From assembly GCF_000737575.1 (NCBI RefSeq), contig NZ_CP006270.1:2173163-2237162 (forward strand): DNA of 64,000 nt. Reading direction: 5' to 3'. Positions 10,301-15,004 of the stretch are shown one piece after another. The stretch comes from Synechococcus sp. KORDI-49. GTDB lineage: Bacteria > Cyanobacteriota > Cyanobacteriia > PCC-6307 > Cyanobiaceae. The notes under the pieces are model-generated. The model saw only the letters and a program-made list of their open reading frames with translations. It was not told the origin of the DNA and made no database searches. The position numbers and the translations under genes were made by a program. Position 1 is the stretch's first letter. Every line of letters begins with the position of its first letter.

Positions 10301-10720
10301 TTCGAGCAATGAGCTCAACGGTTGACTTGACCAGTTTGCGGTTTCATATAGAGATGTGTATTTATTGTCGCTAATGAGATTTAGAACAGCCTCCTGATAG
10401 CTGCCGTTGTACCCGCTTTGTGCCAGTCCCATCGACTGCAGCGCTTCCCATTGTCCGTCGTCTAGTTCGTACAGGATCTGCCAAGACAGAAGATCATCAG
10501 TGCCGATGCTGTCCAGTTTTTTCCAGGCCTCTTCGCCCAAGGACAGGAATTTGGTGGCTTCCTCTGGGGCCAGCCCCTCAAACCATTCCGTCCAATTTTC
10601 GCTGCCCAGCAGATTCTCCAGCTTGATTATCGACATGGGGAGGTCAACCGACAGTTCTCTAATTCTATTTATAGCTGTCTGCTTTTTTGTTTTCTTCGCA
10701 CTTTTACGGGCTTCAGTCAA
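1358..10720 (-). CDS. Giant modular repeat protein, probable surface or secreted protein
   Basis: This frame of 3,120 codons has no function I can name. It begins with a lysine-rich stretch and has no N-terminal signal peptide. It alternates helical segments (about residues 420-530, 1430-1530, 1760-1860, 2600-2700, 2930-3040) with beta-like segments. Two beta segments are tandemly duplicated (about 705-810 with 835-930, and 1948-2063 with 2160-2288). Residues 1-1437 have no cysteine. The eight cysteines at 1438, 1609, 1778, 1883, 2613, 2724, 2949 and 3054 bracket four helical segments, as expected for disulfides outside the cytoplasm. The start is TTG at 10720; the first in-frame ATG is at 10636, and neither has a clear ribosome binding site. 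GC is far below the neighbours, suggesting transfer. Very large cell-surface proteins are known in marine Synechococcus (SwmB is one), but I do not claim homology. The stop at 1358 follows an A8 run and is probably not the true end. Confidence 0.8.
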   Translation of the reverse strand: MTEARKSAKKTKKQTAINRIRELSVDLPMSIIKLENLLGSENWTEWFEGLAPEEATKFLSLGEEAWKKLDSIGTDDLLSWQILYELDDGQWEALQSMGLAQSGYNGSYQEAVLNLISDNKYTSLYETANWSSQPLSSLLEGVAGLIETIKESIETSISTAGALAQFLDDNKLEALTEDYISPFIDFQSELQELIESVELMPSQVANELQTILNETINEPLGLNESDKSSVTITSTLPTLTEIANGLDSPKRELVIDFGGAKLKSIIELPLKEFLGTSLGIDLEVLNDLPEIEVNLEAELQGGIRLEIDLDAEDSGDIVKIDTHGINPDRNHSQDLSVLFEGNVVSGTTEIPTWLGISQSDIENLLVVGGSANLDLQTTKENPTYDKGLVALQDIGEGMTYETSSDFYIKLNTDVSSSIVENIGKAVEDRITALSDAFDVGTDLASWVNLINEVSDLVGNIAEASESIGELPDWVPESAKKTYTEFSSGLGSAAEGISALKNEIFDSEEFVELINDELNRYETGLSLNLLAKPSSDKRPTETQEYIGSPQILNFSTLAADSTNDQQPFAESGEFQVSEDADWSTTSEEQNFKILQLEENILRDTNGIAITSFINEQAVHITGLTYKLDLASKNIDFNRSSISENEIVVVIGEQTIIPESVDLVSSENGEKSLLITLQENTIFEDQNGVLTLPVDFEEANGKWAASETTRELFESDLIKGFEYSEKATEENSLKLQTLSVNTSRPLHYKLEVEKVDAQGEETQTVTVIVDKENGVEAHYLGNNPPKGLQYIYYKGIETGQALTRKHLEQQSVQSETRSDHHVATDENNTEALWRDVTETKREYFETFHEYGKKLEEGIVVKKIEMNTENTLNYQLTLLDINQENKNGNKETTEIIVNIDWKNGIETHEIGSETVYTRNIDLNTRAIEEETGEPVIDIHLKSQPSTLNIEPATTNIIPKQIAISYANPASTVMVDRGDGNGYTEIQSEEVFVGTKNGDGTGTWKLKDSSFKLNEAIDSNAVLTTSVFDNFIENGFEINPIQLSRRMPEILPFASLGDGQRQVAIVASTSAESLTESATEEILKRMSEIEGSAQGSIDNKIWKLLNYASVNEDNLKDAANHDLAKLRAYSALQILLETGVINETALDQTLARTENSNNSLVNELADSTQPGLSIRLDPEGTINGDNISGVSIDLGFHREGEVDLIIKPGTSSETSLYVFELSYHEGSELNGRYEFSKDELLTLAKSGHKSLADGLDSVFEAISADINAAIDLEMDLDGRIVFAYDFFAPVTDAFSFDPRGLDEEINDWPEGSSGDQHTLGLTLGDETSPTNSEITASLGIELANLELNTDITNEEGEVIKSALEDPERSFSLTLGTAIDVNRTENDELEIDAGMNLDLDLDLNPVFEVAKDFGAQLGEAFLDEVNDLVSDLDFDLDSAELRCWRTLIPAIANLLDEVSNRFDKGAELLDRLPSNLSGNPVQLISSISEELDDISNAMMRFQDSVMNPEALVKNINSMLIAASVPMRMEHSSGIELINGVEREVDQYALIPSNELSLTQTLSLEGGEFAEMLEERGLKGGAMLVDIASTLFADISATFDFNLESAGSLTLKEYCDESGSVFELVNTETEGLDGYWPDISENNVEEAFFEKRLDNNSQVNLSEQELAIAAGFELSKLNISIPLLKNNDGSTRVFELTPEEAYETMSLRIGMGVDAINEEEATKKLTDALKETELEGGVRLNLTEKHLVQLGNDIQQEVKEAGLALVDDVQKLIDSFSSLTMPECAAGWFGFLDQFITTMDDMSDQLVDQLAVLKDQTEELPDWMPSDWLDDAEKLAQGFAAVGDELSEFRDQWLTTESFIQKVNTIFRDNDLDIHLRLLAGPESMEAECNDKEIGVPSAMRLSKGDILLESNGEDHVAATFLLSKEQEAQFAAVEKDGLNVEGHREETIQMSDFIDIEDEGNKQSVLTLPLNTFGLPPTEDKRLEITLTDADGSALTSANIQTAEGTGIDTNIVYIEWSEEYQGYAIFNGRSEEAKRIIIAGTNDGAESIKLKVSHSDLYAHKAVNIQAMNLEQVLRTSEGEEVEGLYAYTFTPSTTNSQAKIQLKTSNDSDSTDLEIHKDASAYFDDLQLDAGVVLSTHTPFSSEAQIYLYELSTTGNTEHILDLSHFKEVTTHHEDGTEDNEWVLALPEKSFGELTEGSNRYQLTMSESDGSSLSSMVLKKDNLEVHNSEEIYLEWEQSRKGFALYDKSAGGYRLTPMIDDQGEDTLLLTNPNGLGGSYTFGDSLSLKAEQFIDLLPDAVTSSPIAQALANVADGYEADLSYGLEFNAGMIFGYDAGATELGSFFYLDPRAARPIGDYWPEGDEDSLWSYNTTGEDYTASMAEILLQFGAGVDRLQRPDRFLISNEDVVYNSTDNSVSFPLGDKKFGSIYTSKEKKDEDRPDSITVSFEQYISSEHLFVVDTEKKETEEAITEMAITTPIEMELRLDSEAGVYAAVLPEGVKVRGDFNSVDADPKITLRTTAYVEFADVRDALGMDAAIALDWYNDDTSVSQETEQRLDLLSNIDVVNGGANAAAAFNFKATDIGDFVLAGNPLGATADTVSNAINAVQDAVDEALCGLNDGNFSPANWLAMLTGLADRIEDLGKTLSGGLGGDPVIKGFADEFEFSFASVETGFNTIAAEVRKYTDYVLPPEEWVVAFNEGMDDIGMGEVTLKLVEVPSVDVFDGECPDPESDNPIRYTFLLDFGDSLDWSAGETTDIIEEAIELFQFEKPDFADSFKLMSTWDVGVDVNAALGFGLDLDATSPGDVFFFDPEPAGLERFDIPDVLDEDKFANLNLDATEIQASAWFSVSGLEFIVENKNTGEVIVSATPDDPNASLIAAGAAAGIDQQGAGGFSDLSFETAFDFRTEQQPEILYEMAEQTGQQIMNTFKAFEDAYADGVQAVDDIGDLLNCSGFGLSQVLFILAKIEETVDNVQTSIEEGIADNPLMRLFAPDAGDTIKEFTVHFDTAEEAIASVREKGEELQPWNLIPTLNEALSGVEFLSLNLDPRPNFEAYFCVDGKAPVDKKISLDTSARYTSMTDYAITYEVEEFGDDGIEAEEDLYTHIILKESKAFVNGEEKKSK
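1367..1374 (-). other. A8 homopolymer at the frame break in the giant gene
   Basis: On the coding strand the gene reads GAG GAA AAA AAA TCA AAA TGA and stops. With seven A instead of eight it reads GAG GAA AAA AAT CAA AAT GAC and stays open to the left edge. The shift could be a sequencing or assembly error, a real inactivating or phase-variable change, or a site of polymerase slippage. Confidence 0.8.
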
Positions 10721-10930
10721 GGGTGGCTGACCATGCTTTTCATTTGTTCACAGTTCTGTTCTTCCCCTGTCGAAAAGGCTCCTAGGGTTTCATGTTTCGC
10801 TTTTGGCTTAATGCTTTGAACTGTATGAATTACTACTAAATATTATTTCCTTATGCCAGACTCTCTGGGCTAGCCTTCCTTCTTGCCTGGCCTATAAGTT
10901 TATCATTGTTCGCTTTTCTGGTCTAATTGT

Positions 10931-11257
10931 TTAATTTGTCGGCCTTCCGCTTTGGTTCACTTTCAGTGTGTACTGGCCTTTTCGCGTGAATATGATCCCA
11001 GTTTTTGTGTTTTCTCGTAGATAACTTCTTCCACGCTCACTGTCAGGGAAGTCAAAGAGCCAGCGTTGTCCCATCCAGACTTGCACGTTGCCGAACGCTT
11101 GTCTGAAATCACAGTCTCCTTTCTCCCCGGGTTTGTGTTCCTCCCAGGTCAACGTGCAGTACGCCTTGACGATCTCTGCTGCCGATCTCTCCGGTCCGAT
11201 TCCGTTAAGAACCAGGGCCATGACTGTCGTCATGATTGATATTCTCATTTTTCGCAT
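10931..11257 (-). CDS. Small secreted protein, unknown function
   Basis: The 108-residue product begins with two to three basic residues and a hydrophobic stretch (about residues 5-19) ending near RSAAE, a plausible signal peptide. The mature part has two cysteines (in AYCTLTW and GDCDFRQ) about 16 residues apart, which could form a disulfide. The rest is rich in aromatic and charged residues. ATG at 11257 is used; a second ATG at 11248 would also keep the signal peptide. The gene lies 210 bases upstream of the giant gene on the same strand, so the two could be co-transcribed, but the gap is AT-rich and could hold the giant gene's own promoter. I do not recognise the family. Confidence 0.6.
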   Translation of the reverse strand: MRKMRISIMTTVMALVLNGIGPERSAAEIVKAYCTLTWEEHKPGEKGDCDFRQAFGNVQVWMGQRWLFDFPDSERGRSYLRENTKTGIIFTRKGQYTLKVNQSGRPTN

Positions 11258-11390
11258 GTCTGATCTGCCTCAACCATCCTGGTTGCTTTTCCTTGCTAGC
11301 ACGCTTCCCCTGGCCTGCTTTTGCATCCATTACCGGTTTCTCTCTTGTCTCCCTGCGTTTGCTTGTGTCCTTCTGAGCTTTCCCAGCCAG

Positions 11391-11555
11391 TCATGTCCAG
11401 CGTTTGGTCAGGTCAGGTAACAGGACTCTCTTCATTGCTGCTCGTGCACGAGTTGTCTCCTGTTTCATCTCGGTCTTGAGCTGGCTTTCCGGTTCATCCC
11501 TCGGTTTGCTTTCTTCAGGCGCGTCCTTCTGCTTTTCCGGGATTATTTCTTCCAC
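11391..11555 (-). CDS. Possible 54-residue charged protein (weak)
   Basis: From a GTG at 11555 the minus strand encodes 54 residues very rich in Glu, Lys, Pro and Gln, ending in a basic segment (RARAAMKR). The frame stays open back to a stop near 11597 without an ATG. The stretch 11258-11665 holds no other gene that I can support. The composition looks protein-like but the start is poor, so this may be chance. Confidence 0.25.
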   Translation of the reverse strand: MEEIIPEKQKDAPEESKPRDEPESQLKTEMKQETTRARAAMKRVLLPDLTKRWT

Positions 11556-11665
11556 AGTGCTATTTCGTTGTGTTGCGTCAACCCTCCATTTCAGCGATTA
11601 TTAAGCACGTTTCATGAATTTGAGTAAAGACGTTGTGTCAGGCTTGAAAAGCGTAATTCTCCGAC

Positions 11666-11827
11666 ATGCTGGAGCTACAGATTCCCTTTAGATTCTTCGG
11701 TGCGTTGCTTGTGGGCTCTGCCCTTCTCCCGATGGCTCAGAATTCGAAGGAGCTTGCTCTGCTCGGAGGAACGTTCTTGTTTGGTTTGGGTGCTCTGGAA
11801 GTCTGCTTGAGACTCGGTGGCCTCTAG
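11666..11827 (+). CDS. Small membrane protein, 53 residues
   Basis: An ATG at 11666 opens a 53-residue frame ending in TAG at 11827. The product has two hydrophobic stretches (about residues 8-22 and 32-47) separated by a short polar hinge (AQNSKE), as in many small cyanobacterial two-helix membrane proteins. The glycine and leucine pattern (FFGALLVGSALLP, GGTFLFGLGALEV) is typical of real membrane helices. It stands alone between the island genes and a gene-poor stretch. I do not recognise the family. Confidence 0.5.
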   Translation: MLELQIPFRFFGALLVGSALLPMAQNSKELALLGGTFLFGLGALEVCLRLGGL

Positions 11828-12400
11828 CTCACCCATGGATCACCCCTCCGTCGGTACCACCTGAAGCGTTGACAGGCTTGATTCAGTTCGTGGCCTCAAT
11901 CTTTTTTCTCAACAGTTGCATCTTTGGTCATGACCATAGGTGGTGTTAATTGCTCTGTTGAGTCGATTGCTCTTATGGTTTTTGTCAGTACCGCCAGGCA
12001 GTCCATTCTCTTGGCGAAGACCTGTTTTCGGCAATCAACCAAGAATGATGTGACTGGTTCACGCTGCCAGTGCTGCCGTTGAAGGAACGCATGATTCGTG
12101 TTCCTGGTGGTTGCGAGGTTAGGGCTGTATCGAAGCTTTTCGAGTTTTCCGATTTCAGTTAATTGTTACATGAAATTCCGTAGTGGCCTATAGTTAATGT
12201 GATTCTTGATGCCAACGTTTCTGTCTGATTGACCAAACATCGGATTCCTTAGGTTTTAATTCTGTCGATTAACGGTCGCTTTTCCATGGTTCAGCCTTGT
12301 CCAGCTTCCGATTCATCTGGAACAAAAGCCTTGAGGAATCATTGGCAGAACCCCACCTTTGCTCTGCTCTGGCTAGTCCTGTGTCAGTCGCCGCAGATCC
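11828..12400. other. Gene-poor, AT-richer stretch
   Basis: No confident gene was seen on either strand. The only notable structure is a minus-strand frame open from 12165 to 11896 (89 codons) that reads like protein but has no ATG or GTG near its beginning; a TTG at 12042 would give 48 residues. No repeat, terminator with a T-run or RNA gene was recognised here. Confidence 0.5.
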
Positions 12401-12601
12401 ATGCATCGCTATCAGGTTTTTTACAGCGAGCAGCCTGAGGGAAGGGCTGGAATTGAACCCGTTATGGCGATGGATGCCTATGAGGCTTGTCAGGAGATGG
12501 AACGGAAACACCCTGGTGCTGTGCTGGCCTCTATCGATGGTGAGCTGACAGACGAGAGAACCGCTCGGCGTCTGTTCGCGCAATGGCTCAGTTCCATCTG
12601 A
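12401..12601 (+). CDS. Small soluble conserved-looking protein, 66 residues
   Basis: The product is a 66-residue soluble protein beginning MHRYQVFYSEQ. It has a likely beta start, a helix around residues 24-36 (AYEACQEMERKHPG), a strand (AVLASIDG) and a final helix. This alternation and the absence of low-complexity sequence make it look real. ATG at 12401 is the natural start, although no strong ribosome binding site is visible. It converges with a 52-residue gene on the minus strand (75-base gap). Function is unknown. Confidence 0.6.
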   Translation: MHRYQVFYSEQPEGRAGIEPVMAMDAYEACQEMERKHPGAVLASIDGELTDERTARRLFAQWLSSI

Positions 12602-12676
12602 TGGCAGGCCTGCATCGCGTCAGCCCAAACCCAGTCGTTTACTTTGGTCTGATTGTTCATACGCATCGTCGTCAGT

Positions 12677-12835
12677 TCAGTTCACTTTGCATACCAGTTC
12701 ATCCAGTGCATTGTTGATATGTTTCAACTCTGCATTGATGCTGGCTCGTTCTGTGATCGGAATTGCTGTTGGGTTCATCAGAATCTGTTCCAGTTCTTCA
12801 TGTCGTTGAGTGAGTAAAACTTTCAAATACTCCAT
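12677..12835 (-). CDS. Small helical protein, 52 residues
   Basis: From ATG at 12835 the minus strand encodes 52 residues ending in TGA at 12677. The product is nearly all amphipathic helix: a first helix (about residues 2-20) and a second (about 30-49), linked by a proline-containing turn (NPTAIPITE). Such helical hairpins are common among small cyanobacterial proteins of unknown function. It lies between the tRNA-Arg and the 66-residue gene. Confidence 0.5.
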   Translation of the reverse strand: MEYLKVLLTQRHEELEQILMNPTAIPITERASINAELKHINNALDELVCKVN

Positions 12836-12885
12836 AAGGCTTCTTGCTGTTCACTCAGTCTCTAACTGCTGCTCCCGTCTTGCAT

Positions 12886-12900
12886 CCCCCTTTCGGGGGG
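12886..12900 (-). terminator. Short GC-rich hairpin downstream of tRNA-Arg
   Basis: On the minus strand, five C-G pairs are closed by a GAAA tetraloop, about 46 bases past the tRNA 3' end. No T-run follows, so it may be a transcript-end or processing structure and not a classical terminator. Confidence 0.35.
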
Positions 12901-12946
12901 CTGATCCGTCGTGTTTGCTCCCCCAATCGGGTGATGGTTCAAGCAA

Positions 12947-13020
12947 CGCCCCCTGATGGATTCGAACCATCGACCGACTGCTTAGAAGGCAGTTGCTCTA
13001 TCCAGCTGAGCTAAGGGAGC
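12947..13020 (-). tRNA. tRNA-Arg (anticodon TCT)
   Basis: The 74-base sequence folds as a cloverleaf. The acceptor stem is GCTCCCT with AGGGGGC (one G-T pair), the D-arm contains TAGCTCAGCTGGATAGAGCA, the anticodon stem ACTGC/GCAGT encloses the loop CTTCTAA, and the T-arm contains GGTTCGAATCC. The discriminator base is G and CCA is not encoded. The anticodon TCT reads AGA/AGG arginine codons. It sits where base composition changes from the AT-richer left region to the GC-rich backbone. Confidence 0.95.
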
Positions 13021-13115
13021 TCTTCGTTTCATTGTGCCAGCCTGCTCATGGGACGCACTCTGTTGTTCAGACAGGCCTGAAGCCTCTAGGGTTAAGAACT
13101 GCAGGGCATGCACGG

Positions 13116-13880
13116 ATGGCCGCACGTCGCCTCAGCGACAGCGAGAAGCAAGAGCTTGTCGCTCGTTATCGAGCCGGAGAAGCCACCTCTGTTCTGGCTG
13201 AGGCCTATGACTGCAGTGTCAACACCGTCAGCCGTACCGTCAGAAGTCTGCTGTCACCTGCTGACTATGCGTCTCTCAAGGCAAGTCGCCAGCACAGTCA
13301 GCCAAGAACGTCGCCGCCGTTGACCGACGCTGTTCCGGTGATCAGCTCCGAGGAAACGTCTGCACCGCACCAGCCTTCATCGGTTGAGGATGTGGTCTCC
13401 AGTGAGGAGGACGGCAGCACTCTGGCTCTGGACGACGCCGATGACTTCAACGACGAGCCCGATTCCGAGGACGTTGATGAGGATGCTCAAGCTGATGATT
13501 CCGACCCGTTCCGGGAACTGGTGCCTTTGGCGAATGTCGGCGACCTTGGCGATCCTTCCCGGCTGGAGCCGAAGCCACTGACGTCCGGTCTGCTTCCAAG
13601 CAGTGTCTACATGCTTGTGGACAAGGTCGTCGAGCTGGATGCCCGACCTCTCAAGGAGTTCCCTGAGCTGGGTCCGCTGGCCGACACCGAGCTGGAGCGT
13701 CATGGACTCTGTCTGTTCTCCAGTCCGCGGACGGCCAAGCGTCAGTGTGGGCGCAGTCAACGCGTGATCAAGGTTCCGGATACAGCCGTCTTCGAGCGCA
13801 CCAGCTCCTACCTTCTGGCGCGCGGCATCACCAGGCTTGTGATGGAAGGCAGCCTGATCGCCCTGGATGTCAACGCCTGA
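13116..13880 (+). CDS. HTH-domain protein with acidic linker and conserved C-terminal domain
   Basis: The 254-residue product starts with a helix-turn-helix of the resolvase/transposase-like type (about residues 4-48; LSDSEKQELVARYRAG, then SVNTVSRTVRSLL). A low-complexity, strongly acidic linker follows (about 75-150), then a compact C-terminal domain (about 155-254). The upstream frame extends through the tRNA, so ATG at 13116 was chosen because the HTH begins directly after it. It could be a transcriptional regulator of a type conserved in picocyanobacteria; nothing supports transposase activity because no catalytic domain is seen. It converges with the LapA-like gene, five bases apart. 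Confidence 0.8.
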   Translation: MAARRLSDSEKQELVARYRAGEATSVLAEAYDCSVNTVSRTVRSLLSPADYASLKASRQHSQPRTSPPLTDAVPVISSEETSAPHQPSSVEDVVSSEEDGSTLALDDADDFNDEPDSEDVDEDAQADDSDPFRELVPLANVGDLGDPSRLEPKPLTSGLLPSSVYMLVDKVVELDARPLKEFPELGPLADTELERHGLCLFSSPRTAKRQCGRSQRVIKVPDTAVFERTSSYLLARGITRLVMEGSLIALDVNA

Positions 13881-13885
13881 TCCCT

Positions 13886-14128
13886 TCAGTCCCTGCGCTG
13901 TTCCGGCATGAGAACGGCGCAGGCACACCCTCCACTGACAATCCCCACCACGAGAGACAGACCAACAAGAAAACCACTCGGCAGCGGAACCGAACGGGTC
14001 GCCCCCAGCTGGATTTCCTGCCGGTCACGTCCGTTCTGGGCCCCCAGACACAGCACCACCAAAAGCAGCAGACCTGCTCCGAAGCTCAGCGACAGCAGGC
14101 GCAGGCGCAGCAGCAACTCTCTAACCAT
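13886..14128 (-). CDS. LapA-like two-helix membrane protein
   Basis: The 80-residue product has two membrane helices (about residues 12-29 and 52-72) separated by a short polar loop. The loop contains NGRDRQEIQLG and the second helix begins PLPSGFLVGLSLVVGI, which resembles the lipopolysaccharide assembly protein A (LapA/DUF1049) family. ATG at 14128 is preferred to a TTG one codon upstream. It follows rsmI on the same strand with an eight-base gap and is probably co-transcribed with it. The role in cyanobacteria is unclear. Confidence 0.7.
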   Translation of the reverse strand: MVRELLLRLRLLSLSFGAGLLLLVVLCLGAQNGRDRQEIQLGATRSVPLPSGFLVGLSLVVGIVSGGCACAVLMPEQRRD

Positions 14129-14136
14129 CAATGAAC

Positions 14137-15000
14137 TCAGTCTGCCTGGGAGCCCTCTTGATGCAGCAGGGTGTATAGACGACGTTTGGGCAGCCCGGTT
14201 TCCGCGGCGAGCTGGCGTGCTGCCTCACTGGCGCTGGAGCCGGCCTGGATCTTGATCTGAAGGCGTTGCTGCAGCTCCGTGTCGTCCGGTTCCGGATCGA
14301 CAGCAACCGGAGCCCCGCCCAGTACCACGGTGCATTCGCCTTGTGGAGTGGTCTGACGGAAGTGTTCCAGTGCAGCCCCCACGCTGGGGCCCACCTGCTG
14401 TTCATGGCGTTTGGTCAACTCCCTGGCCACCTGCAGAGGCCGCTCCGCACCGCAGTGCTGTTCAAGTTCCTTCAGCAGGGTGAGCAATCGATGGGGTGCT
14501 TCGTAGATCACGCTGGTGCGTGATTCGCCGGCGATCCGGGCCACGCGCTCGCGGCGTTCCCGGCCCTTGGCGGGCAGGAAGCCTTCGAAGCAGAACCGGT
14601 CGCTGGGCAGCCCACTGCTGACCAGAGCCGTTGTGGCGGCACAGGGCCCTGGAATGCAGATCACTTCATGTCCGCGGCGGCGTGCTTCCGCCACAAGCTC
14701 TTCCCCAGGGTCGCTGATTCCGGGAAGTCCGGCGTCGCTGATCACCGCAAGACTCAGCGGTTCAGCCAGCAACTCCATCAGCTGTGGCAATCGTGTGCGG
14801 ATGTTGTGCTGATGAAACGACAGACGGCGGCCGCGAGCCGCAAGACCGCTGAGGAGCTGACCGCTGTGGCGGGTGTCCTCGCAGGCGATCACGTCGACGG
14901 CAGCCAGGAGGTCGCGTGCCCGTGGTGAGAGGTCTCCGAGATGGCCGATCGGTGTACCCACCAGATAGAGCGTTCCGGCGGCCGGCTCCTGTTGCTGCAT
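14137..15000 (-). CDS. rsmI: 16S rRNA (cytidine(1402)-2'-O)-methyltransferase RsmI
   Basis: The 287-residue product matches the RsmI family of tetrapyrrole-methylase-fold enzymes, which methylate C1402 of 16S rRNA with S-adenosylmethionine. Visible motifs are GTLYLVGTPIGHLGDLS near the start, the CEDTRHSGQLL segment, the SDAGLPGISDPGEELV loop of the SAM site, and IPGPCAATTALVSSGLP. ATG at 15000 is used because homology begins a few residues later; an in-frame extension to 15117 would run into the divergent cysQ. The C-terminal 80 residues carry the usual small helical domain. Confidence 0.93.
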   Translation of the reverse strand: MQQQEPAAGTLYLVGTPIGHLGDLSPRARDLLAAVDVIACEDTRHSGQLLSGLAARGRRLSFHQHNIRTRLPQLMELLAEPLSLAVISDAGLPGISDPGEELVAEARRRGHEVICIPGPCAATTALVSSGLPSDRFCFEGFLPAKGRERRERVARIAGESRTSVIYEAPHRLLTLLKELEQHCGAERPLQVARELTKRHEQQVGPSVGAALEHFRQTTPQGECTVVLGGAPVAVDPEPDDTELQQRLQIKIQAGSSASEAARQLAAETGLPKRRLYTLLHQEGSQAD

Positions 15001-15004
15001 CACA

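Noticed and set aside
11088-11604. Two plus-strand frames of 110 and 66 codons
   Set aside because: Ser/Phe/Cys-rich translations without protein-like pattern; the first is antisense to the small secreted protein.
12911-12946. Direct repeat of the tRNA-Arg 3' end as an attachment site
   Set aside because: The nearby ctcccccaatcgggtgatgg is only loosely similar; not a convincing att repeat.
12993-13115. N-terminal extension of the HTH gene
   Set aside because: It would run through the tRNA-Arg; ATG at 13116 directly precedes the HTH.
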